Source of the DNA: Marinilabiliales bacterium
Lineage (GTDB): Bacteria > Bacteroidota > Bacteroidia > Bacteroidales > SZUA-534
Reading direction: 5' to 3'
NCBI GenBank assembly: GCA_003512955.1
Contig: DOTG01000005.1
Coordinates: 1 to 47,932, forward strand
DNA length: 47,932 nucleotides
The translations under genes and the position numbers were made by a program. The notes under the pieces were generated by a model that saw only the letters and a program-made list of their open reading frames with translations, searched no databases and was not told the origin of the DNA. Shown in pieces: positions 32,961 through 39,829 of the stretch. Every line of letters begins with the position of its first letter. Position 1 is the stretch's first letter.

Positions 32961-35034
32961 GGGCAACATAATAATGTTTGCAGGCATTGTTGCCTTCCTC
33001 TTTTTAAAGGAAGTTAACGCCCAGACAAACCTTTTGTCGAAGCGGATTTCCATTTCAGTAGAGAGCATCCCCATGGAACAAGCCTTGATGAAACTCAGCG
33101 AAGTGGGTGGATTCAATTTTTCATATAATTCCGATATCTTTCGTAGCGATAGCTTGGTTACTTTAAAAGTCAGAAATAAACCGGTTGAAAATGCCTTGAA
33201 ACTATTGTTTGCCGATAAAATGCGGTATAAAGTAGTAGGTAACCATATCATTATTTTGCCCAATTCTGAGAAAAAAAATACCGAACGTACGGCGAACAAA
33301 GAATATGGAATGGGGGCTTATACCATTACCGGATATGTATTTGATGCCTCTACTGGACTGGCATTGCCCAATGCCACTATTTATGAGGTTGACGGCAAAA
33401 TAGTTGCTTATTCTAATTCTATCGGGTTTTACAAGATTGTGTTGCCTTCCGATTTAAATTTGAAAGGGCTTACTTATTGCCGTTATGGTTATTTAGATTC
33501 CATCCTTTTGATCCGTCCTTCGAAATCGGTCCAGATTGATGTGTCGCTGCAACCGAAACAAAAGGAACTGATCAAAATCCAGACAAGGACCACGGTATTG
33601 CAAAGCGACCTTCATGGAAGCAGCATCGTAAATTGGTTGGTTCCCAACGAAACCATGTTAAATGCCGAGAACCTGAAGGTTTATGAAAAGAAAACGTTTC
33701 AGGTTTCGTTACTGCCTTTTGTGGGGAGCAATTATACGTTGAGCGGAACCGCTACGAATAATTTATCGCTGAATATTTTAGCCGGATATTCCGGTAGTGT
33801 GGATGGAATTGAGTTGGGCGGGTTGTTTAACATTGTTAAAAATGACGTGAAGGGTTTGCAAATGGCCGGTTGGGGGAATATTGTCGGGAACAATACGGAA
33901 GGGATTCAGATGGCGGGCTACTTTAACCTGAATATGGGCTCGGTTACCGGAGCTCAATTGGCAGGTTTTCAAAATACCCTGAGAGGCGAAATGCACGGCA
34001 TCCAGGTATCTGGATTTAACAATGTGACCACACAGCATGTGGATGGAGCTCAAATTACCGGATTTGTAAATGTTGCTTTGAAAGATGTCCGTTTGGCACA
34101 GGTGGCAGGTTTCGTAAATTACGGAGGAAACATTGGCGGAATTCAGGCTTCGGGGTTTGTAAATGTAGCTATGGGCGATGTAGAAATGGCCCAGCTTACC
34201 GGATTTGTTAACTACGGAAAGAATATTGGCGGGCTACAGGCAGCTGGGTTTGTAAATTATGCCGATGGTGATGTGGATGCGGCACAACTGGCTGGCTTTG
34301 TTAATGTGTGCAACAGTGTTACCGGAACTCAATTGGCAGGTTTTGTTAATGTAGCTTATGATACTGTCGAGGCGTTTCAGGGAGCCGGTTTTGTTAATTA
34401 TGGAGGTTCTGTAACCGGAACCCAGTTGGCTGGCTTTGTAAACGTGGCTACTGTAGAAAATACAGGGTTCCAGGGGGCTGCATTTGTTAATATAACCCAA
34501 ATACTAAATGGGGTTCAGTTAGCCACCGTAAATGTTTGCGATACCGTGGAGTCGGGGGTGCCGATTGGTTTTTTTAGTTTTGTCCGCAAGGGTTACCATG
34601 TGGTGGAACTGAGTTCCGATGAAACATTTTTTGCTAACGTAGCTTTTAAAACAGGAACCGCTAGATTCTACAATATTTTCAAATTTGGGAAAAGTACAGC
34701 CAATCTTTATAGTTATTCCTATGGCCTTGGGTTTAAAAGGCCTCTGAAGGGGAAACATTCTTTAGATTTCGATTTTACTTTCTCTACCCTACAGGATAAT
34801 GGAAACCAGACAGTATCTGTGGGTAAGCTATTTAAGTTCCAGCCTTGGTATAGTTATCGTGTGGCCAAATATTTTACATTGGCAGTAGGCCCTTCGGTAT
34901 CGGTTTATAATGCAAAAATACAAGATTCCGAATCCTTGTTTAACAACATTGCCTTTCATCCATTTTACACGAAAGATTATTCCGGAAACCGCTTGCAGAT
35001 GTGGGCAGGGATAGCCTTGGGGATGCGGTTTTAA
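32953..35034 (+). CDS. STN-domain protein with 15/16-residue GFVN repeats and barrel-like end
   Basis: A 693-residue envelope protein. Order: signal peptide (to about residue 24); STN domain (ISISVESIPMEQALMKLSEV..., about 30-105), the module that normally contacts FecR; a carboxypeptidase-regulatory-like domain (about 123-200); about 16 repeats of the form xQxxGFVNx from residue 286 to about 530; and a C-terminal strand-rich part ending in GIALGMRF. The repeats run at 16 residues, then alternate 15 and 16. They resemble proteins annotated as LA_2272-family surface repeat proteins. Unlike usual SusC/FecA receptors, the STN domain here is not on a TonB-dependent barrel. It overlaps the anti-sigma gene by 8 bases. 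Confidence 0.8.
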   Translation: MSKGNIIMFAGIVAFLFLKEVNAQTNLLSKRISISVESIPMEQALMKLSEVGGFNFSYNSDIFRSDSLVTLKVRNKPVENALKLLFADKMRYKVVGNHIIILPNSEKKNTERTANKEYGMGAYTITGYVFDASTGLALPNATIYEVDGKIVAYSNSIGFYKIVLPSDLNLKGLTYCRYGYLDSILLIRPSKSVQIDVSLQPKQKELIKIQTRTTVLQSDLHGSSIVNWLVPNETMLNAENLKVYEKKTFQVSLLPFVGSNYTLSGTATNNLSLNILAGYSGSVDGIELGGLFNIVKNDVKGLQMAGWGNIVGNNTEGIQMAGYFNLNMGSVTGAQLAGFQNTLRGEMHGIQVSGFNNVTTQHVDGAQITGFVNVALKDVRLAQVAGFVNYGGNIGGIQASGFVNVAMGDVEMAQLTGFVNYGKNIGGLQAAGFVNYADGDVDAAQLAGFVNVCNSVTGTQLAGFVNVAYDTVEAFQGAGFVNYGGSVTGTQLAGFVNVATVENTGFQGAAFVNITQILNGVQLATVNVCDTVESGVPIGFFSFVRKGYHVVELSSDETFFANVAFKTGTARFYNIFKFGKSTANLYSYSYGLGFKRPLKGKHSLDFDFTFSTLQDNGNQTVSVGKLFKFQPWYSYRVAKYFTLAVGPSVSVYNAKIQDSESLFNNIAFHPFYTKDYSGNRLQMWAGIALGMRF

Positions 35035-35221
35035 CTGCCCGGACGTTTGATTCCTTTGCATGTTCAATCCATTGTGCCTGTTTTTATTCTAAGGCTTACC
35101 TGTACTGAATCAATGGGTATTTATTTTTTGATAGCAGTCAAATAAAAAATATACGATTCGTAAGATTATCAATAGGTTATTCATAATAATCCATCATTTA
35201 TTCAATTTTTATTTACCCCGG

Positions 35222-35248
35222 ATAGGGGTATTATTTTTTATGGTTGTC
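35222..35248 (+). promoter_or_regulatory. Candidate ECF-sigma-dependent promoter upstream of second repeat protein
   Basis: ATAGGGGTA (35222-35230), 13 bases, then TTGTC (35244-35248), 53 bases before the ATG at 35301. The boxes and spacing equal those at 31881-31907. TACCCC (35214-35219) with GGGGTA (35225-35230) could also form a 6-bp hairpin followed by a T-rich run, so a terminator role for part of this site cannot be excluded. Confidence 0.6.
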
Positions 35249-35300
35249 ATCCTGAAAAATGAAATAAAAAATAATGATTTAACCTTTAAAAGTAAATGCA

Positions 35301-36521
35301 ATGAAGACAACCTTTAAAATTTCAGTATTCGTATTGATGTTTTTTTTAACAATGAATGTATCGGCACAGGAAAAAGAACCCATGAAGACGATGCCGTTAC
35401 AGATAAGTTTGGTTACTCCTATAGGGACCAATGGCATGGAATCATGGAATACCATCAATAACGTTTCGCTCAATTATTTTGGTGCCTATTCAGGTGGGCT
35501 TAGTGGTTTTGAAGCATCCGGTTTCTTTAATGTGCTCAAAAGTAATATGAGCGGGGTACAAATGGCAGGATTCTTTAATGCCGATATGGGAAAGACCGTA
35601 GGTGCCCAGTTTGCAGGTTTTGTAAATTACAACCATCGGTATTTGAATGGAGCCCAGTTTGCAGGTTTTGTAAATGTGGTGAACAGCCAGGCCGAATCCT
35701 TTCAGGGGGCTGGCTTTGTGAATGTTACCCTGGGCGACATGAAAGGTGCCCAGTTTGCAGGTTTTGTCAATACAGTTCATGGGGATATGAACGGGTTTCA
35801 GGGAGCCGGGTTTACCAATTATTCGCAAGGCAACCACATGGGGCAAATCAGCGGATTTGTAAACACCAACATTGGCGATTTGAAAGGCGTACAGATCAGT
35901 GGATTTGCCAACCTCAATACTGGAGCAGTTGATGGCGCTCAAATAGCTGGTTTTGTGAATATAACGAAAAGACTGAAAGGTGTTCAATTGGGGGTCTTTA
36001 ACTATGTCGATTCGCTTGAAGATGGCCTGCCGATTGGTGTTTTGAGTATAGTCCGTAATGGCTACCGTGTTTTTGAATTGGGTACCACCGAATCATTATA
36101 TGGAATGGTCAGTTTTAAAATAGGTACCAAAAAATTCTATAATATCTTATCGGCAGGTATGGCCGTCCGTAACGATAAATTATTGTGGTCCTATGGTTAT
36201 GGTATAGGTACACAGGTTGCCATAGGCGCAAAAGCCGATCTGAATTTTGAAGGATTGGTTTATCATGTAAATGAAGATGAATGGCAGGACAACAAATTGA
36301 ACCTGTTGAATAAAATCCAGGTGCTGGCATCATGGAATTTCAGCAATGGCATGTCTTTATTTGGTGGCCCTTCATTCAATGGAGTGGTCTCTGATCTGAA
36401 ACAAGGTGACACTCAAACAGACAATTCATCAATTCCTCCTTACAGTGTTTGGAAAAAGACATACAGCAATGGAACCCAGGTTGTATTGTATCCGGGATTT
36501 TCAATGGGAGTAAGGTTCTAG
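35301..36521 (+). CDS. GFVN-repeat envelope protein, paralogue of the STN-repeat protein
   Basis: A 406-residue secreted protein with a signal peptide (to about residue 23) and about 11 repeats of 15 or 16 residues (for example VQMAGFFNADMGKTVG and AQFAGFVNYNHRYLNG) spanning about residues 70-243. The part after the repeats matches the upstream protein clearly (GLPIGVLSIVRNGYRVFEL here, GVPIGFFSFVRKGYHVVEL there) and also ends with a strand-rich region and MGVRF. It has neither an STN nor a carboxypeptidase-regulatory domain. It is preceded by the second sigma-type promoter and followed after 30 bases by a TonB receptor gene, probably on the same transcript. Confidence 0.78.
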   Translation: MKTTFKISVFVLMFFLTMNVSAQEKEPMKTMPLQISLVTPIGTNGMESWNTINNVSLNYFGAYSGGLSGFEASGFFNVLKSNMSGVQMAGFFNADMGKTVGAQFAGFVNYNHRYLNGAQFAGFVNVVNSQAESFQGAGFVNVTLGDMKGAQFAGFVNTVHGDMNGFQGAGFTNYSQGNHMGQISGFVNTNIGDLKGVQISGFANLNTGAVDGAQIAGFVNITKRLKGVQLGVFNYVDSLEDGLPIGVLSIVRNGYRVFELGTTESLYGMVSFKIGTKKFYNILSAGMAVRNDKLLWSYGYGIGTQVAIGAKADLNFEGLVYHVNEDEWQDNKLNLLNKIQVLASWNFSNGMSLFGGPSFNGVVSDLKQGDTQTDNSSIPPYSVWKKTYSNGTQVVLYPGFSMGVRF

Positions 36522-36551
36522 TTCAAAACTCATCTTAAATCTTTTAAAACG

Positions 36552-38918
36552 ATGCAAAAAATATCAAAAAAACATAAGCTGGCTTTAATGTTACTGTTTG
36601 GATTGTTGACCTTAGCCGCGAAATCGAATACTATGTATTTTCAAACCATCCGGGGTACCATTGTTGATCAGGATTCAAAAACGCCAATCGTGGGGGCCAA
36701 TATAATTATTATGGCATCGGATCCCATTATGGGTACAAGCAGCGATGCGGAAGGTAATTTCAGGATTGAAAAAGTACCGGTAGGCAGGGTCAATCTGCAG
36801 GTTAGCTGCCTTGGATTCGAAAATAAATATATTCCAAACCTGGTGGTAGGTTCAGGAAAAGAAGTTGTCATTCAGGTTGAGATGACAGAATTGGTGGTAA
36901 AACTCGGCGATATCAACGTTGTGGCCACAAAAAATAAAGAAGAATCGTTAAATGAAATGGCAACTGTAAGTGCAAAGGTTTTTACAGTGGAGGAAACCAA
37001 ACGCTATGCGGGCACTTTTAACGATCCGGCCCGGATGGTATCAAGTTTTGCCGGGGTTACCAACAATGCCGAGGGAAATAACGACATCGTTGTCCGAGGG
37101 AATTCCCCTAAAGGTATTTTATGGAGGCTCGAAGGTATTGAAATACCCAATCCCAACCATTTTGCAGGCGAAGGTTCATCAGGTGGGCCAATCAATGCGC
37201 TAAACAGTGCCATGTTATCAAATTCCGACTTTTTTTCAGGGGCTTTTGCTCCTGAATACGGAAATGCCTATTCGGGGGTTTTTGATATGCAACTGAGGAC
37301 CGGGAATAATGAAAAGAGGGAATATACTTTTTCTGCCGGGGCCCTTGGAATCGACTTTACCCTCGAAGGACCTTTCAAACGGGGTAAAACAGGTTCATAC
37401 TTAATTAACTATCGGTATTCCTCGTTGGGCATACTCGATGATTTGGGTCTGGTGGATTTTTATGGGGTACCCAAATATCAGGACGTTTCATTCCATGTTG
37501 TTTTACCAACCCGGAATCTGGGATCGTTTTCCGTTTTCGGGCTGGGTGGAAAAAGTGGTATTCTGCAAAAAGATTATTCTGATGATTCGGAATCATACGT
37601 TACCCGCCAGGGTGATTTTCAAACAGGTTTAGGCGTAGTGGGTGTAAACCATACCTATCTATTGACCGATCACGCGTTTATTAAGAATACTTTAGCAATT
37701 GCAGGAACCCAAAGTAAAGGTATTTATCAGATGCGCGATTCGCTGGGGAATTTCTTTGATGCCAATATCGATGATTTTGTGAATACATCGGTTAAAATAG
37801 CTGTTACTTATAGTAATAAGATTAATGCGCAGCACCGTATCAAGGCCGGATTGATTTATACCGATTTGGGATATGATATTTTTTCAAAATATGATGTAAT
37901 CGGGAACGGTAATTATACCCAAAGCCAGGATTCCCGGGGTAGGGCTGGATTGGTACAAGGTTTTGTAAATTGGAAATACAGGCTCTATCAGGATTTAACC
38001 TTTGTTTCGGGGATCCATTACTTGAACTTTCTGAAAAATCAGAGCCAATCGGTGGAACCCCGGTTAGGTATTGATTATCAGTTAGGGGCAGGAAAAGTTT
38101 TGTCAATGGGGATTGGCGTCCACAGTAAGGTAGAAGGTATTTCAACCTACGATGCAAAAGTAAAACATGATGATGGAACGTATTCTTCTCCTAATAAAGA
38201 CCTTGGCTTGGCAAAAGCCTCGCATTTCGTTATTGGTTACAAGCACCAGATTACAGAACAGATGTATCTGAAAGCGGAAGCATATTACCAGTACCTTTAT
38301 AATGTGGCAGTTGAAAACAGTCCTGCAAGCCCGTATGTGTTGAATAACGAGCAACAGGGCTGGAGCGACAGGGAATTAATAAATAAAGGAAAAGGAAGGA
38401 ATTATGGGCTTGAATTGACCGTGGAGCGGTTTTACTACAACAATTTTTACTTCTTGGTAACAGGCTCGCTCTTCGATTCTAGGTTTACTGCTTTTGACGG
38501 AGTTGAACGTAATTCAGCCTTTAATGGAAAATTTGCCAGCAATTTTTTAATTGGGAAGGAATTCCGGATTGGGGATAAGTCAAAAAACCGGACGCTGGGG
38601 GTCAATGCAAAAATTACCTATTTTGGAGGGAACCCTTATACACCGCTCGATCTTCAGGCATCTCTGGACGAAAACAATGGGGTGTATGACATGGCCCAAT
38701 ACCTGGAATTACAAGGCGATAACGTTTTTAAGACTGATTTCTCAATTAGTTACAGGCGCGACCGTGAAAAATCCACCCATGAGTTAAAGCTGGATGTGCA
38801 AAATGTTACCAACCATCAGTCAAAAGTTTATGAATATTACGACCAGGGTTCCCATTCCATCGAATCGGGTTATCAATGGTCTATTTTCCCTAATGTGATT
38901 TACACCATTCAATTCTAA
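36552..38918 (+). CDS. TonB-dependent receptor of the sigma/FecR locus
   Basis: A 788-residue outer-membrane receptor: signal peptide, carboxypeptidase-regulatory domain (TIRGTIVDQDSKTPIVGANIIIM), plug (SFAGVTNNAEGNNDIVVRGNSP, LEGIEIPNPNHFAG) and barrel ending VIYTIQF. No STN domain is present at the N-terminus, although it closes a FecI/FecR operon. The plug is of the same subfamily as that of the receptor at 16425. It may import the ligand sensed by the locus, with the STN-repeat protein relaying the signal; this is inference from position. Confidence 0.9.
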   Translation: MQKISKKHKLALMLLFGLLTLAAKSNTMYFQTIRGTIVDQDSKTPIVGANIIIMASDPIMGTSSDAEGNFRIEKVPVGRVNLQVSCLGFENKYIPNLVVGSGKEVVIQVEMTELVVKLGDINVVATKNKEESLNEMATVSAKVFTVEETKRYAGTFNDPARMVSSFAGVTNNAEGNNDIVVRGNSPKGILWRLEGIEIPNPNHFAGEGSSGGPINALNSAMLSNSDFFSGAFAPEYGNAYSGVFDMQLRTGNNEKREYTFSAGALGIDFTLEGPFKRGKTGSYLINYRYSSLGILDDLGLVDFYGVPKYQDVSFHVVLPTRNLGSFSVFGLGGKSGILQKDYSDDSESYVTRQGDFQTGLGVVGVNHTYLLTDHAFIKNTLAIAGTQSKGIYQMRDSLGNFFDANIDDFVNTSVKIAVTYSNKINAQHRIKAGLIYTDLGYDIFSKYDVIGNGNYTQSQDSRGRAGLVQGFVNWKYRLYQDLTFVSGIHYLNFLKNQSQSVEPRLGIDYQLGAGKVLSMGIGVHSKVEGISTYDAKVKHDDGTYSSPNKDLGLAKASHFVIGYKHQITEQMYLKAEAYYQYLYNVAVENSPASPYVLNNEQQGWSDRELINKGKGRNYGLELTVERFYYNNFYFLVTGSLFDSRFTAFDGVERNSAFNGKFASNFLIGKEFRIGDKSKNRTLGVNAKITYFGGNPYTPLDLQASLDENNGVYDMAQYLELQGDNVFKTDFSISYRRDREKSTHELKLDVQNVTNHQSKVYEYYDQGSHSIESGYQWSIFPNVIYTIQF

Positions 38919-39182
38919 ATACAGTATCTTGTGGCAACAGTTTCAAATATCTGCGATTGGTTCACCTATTTTATAAAATATGCTTTTTGGGTTGTTTGGC
39001 TCCTGTTGTCTGATGTTTTCAGGTAACCTGATGTTTAACAGCCCCAATTTTTGAGTCGGTGAATAAATTATAAAAACCTGAGTCTTAGCTAAATCCATGA
39101 CTGACCATTGATATTAAAAGTAAACGAAGAAATTGAAACACTGTTGACACGGGTTTTTTACAGATTAACACTGATATAATTC

Positions 39183-39238
39183 AAAAAAAAAAAAACAGAC
39201 CAAAGGTTGCCTTTCGGCAGACAGGGCAGCCAGGTCTG
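39183..39238 (-). terminator. Long hairpin with T-tract on the minus strand
   Basis: CAGACC (39196-39201) pairs with GGTCTG (39233-39238), and GGTTGCCT (39205-39212) pairs with GGGCAGCC (39224-39231) inside it. The A-run at 39183-39195 becomes a T-run on the minus strand, making a textbook terminator in that direction, yet no minus-strand gene lies within several kilobases upstream. Confidence 0.5.
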
Positions 39239-39324
39239 CTTAATCTGTATATCATTTCAAACAGCTTATTTTGAATCGTTTTAAATAATTTCCCGTTAAT
39301 TCGTATTTTTTCATAATCTTTTCA

Positions 39325-39332
39325 TAGTTTTG
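39325..39332 (+). promoter_or_regulatory. Probable -7 promoter element of the metal-uptake locus
   Basis: TAGTTTTG matches TAnnTTTG exactly and lies 13 bases before the ATG at 39346. No clear TTTG at -33 was found. Confidence 0.4.
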
Positions 39333-39345
39333 CCTCGGTACTACT

Positions 39346-39675
39346 ATGAAGCATAATTTGAAAATAGCAACTGTTCAATTTTTAGTATGGGTATTTGTTT
39401 TTCCCATACTGTTTCAGTCGTTGCACAATATTTTTCATCACCTGCAAGAGGAAGATTTATGTTGCCATACCGAGGTTCGTGGGCTTCAATTTAATGTTTT
39501 TGAATCGAAATGTCCGGTTCTTTCTTATGAATCGGCTACCATGGACTTTCCCGGCCATATTCCCATTCAAAGGGTTAATGCTTCATACCAGATACTGCCT
39601 TTTGAATTATACCGTGACCCTTTGATTGATTCAAAGGTTAACACCCGTAATTTCAGGGCTCCACCCGTTTCATGA
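39346..39675 (+). CDS. Small secreted or membrane-anchored protein with His/Cys cluster and RAPP end
   Basis: A 109-residue protein with an N-terminal hydrophobic segment (IATVQFLVWVFVFPILFQSL), then HNIFHHLQEEDLCCH, a possible metal-binding cluster, and a C-terminus of NFRAPPVS. The small gene after the receptor (42213) also has a hydrophobic start, a HH motif and RAPP near its end, so the two flank the TonB receptor as likely distant relatives. I do not recognise a named family. A metal-handling role is inferred from these residues and the neighbourhood. Confidence 0.6.
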   Translation: MKHNLKIATVQFLVWVFVFPILFQSLHNIFHHLQEEDLCCHTEVRGLQFNVFESKCPVLSYESATMDFPGHIPIQRVNASYQILPFELYRDPLIDSKVNTRNFRAPPVS

Positions 39676-39709
39676 TTCCTTGAAATATTTCCGGTTTTAT
39701 TTTATTAAA

Positions 39710-39733
39710 TGCTAAAGACTTAGCAGTTTTTTT
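39710..39733 (+). terminator. Intrinsic terminator or attenuator between small gene and TonB receptor
   Basis: TGCTAA (39710-39715) pairs perfectly with TTAGCA (39720-39725) around AGAC and is followed by GTTTTTTTAT. It stands between two genes of one apparent operon, so it may limit receptor expression relative to the small protein or respond to a signal. Confidence 0.65.
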
Positions 39734-39829
39734 ATAACTCTATGTCTTATATGCGAAGCCAAATCTGTGTTCATGTTTGCATGAGAAGCATCATGCATGC
39801 TTGGGTTTTTTATTATTCAACTGATCATC

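Larger units (their letters stand above)
38919..39345. other. Gene-free stretch with strong hairpin and A-tract
   Basis: No coding frame is convincing in these 427 bases. Notable are an exact short palindrome CAGGT-A-ACCTG near 39020, a run of 13 adenines (39183-39195), and directly after it a long two-part hairpin (39196-39238). The sequence around 39161-39180 (acagattaacactgat) resembles fragments common in Bacteroidota intergenic DNA. A probable promoter element for the next gene closes the stretch. Confidence 0.5.

Noticed and set aside
33808..34530. Tandem DNA repeats that could be a CRISPR or minisatellite
   Set aside because: The periodicity is at the protein level (15/16 residues) with diverged codons; there are no exact direct repeats with unique spacers.
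35214..35240. TACCCC/GGGGTA hairpin with T-rich tail as terminator of the STN-repeat gene
   Set aside because: Not excluded, but it lies 180 bases after the stop and overlaps the GGGGTA box that recurs with identical spacing at 31881-31907, so I favour the promoter reading.
35490..35987. 165-codon minus-strand frame with His/Lys/Thr-rich repeats
   Set aside because: It is the mirror of the GFVN repeat coding sequence, so its repetitiveness is a by-product of the real gene.
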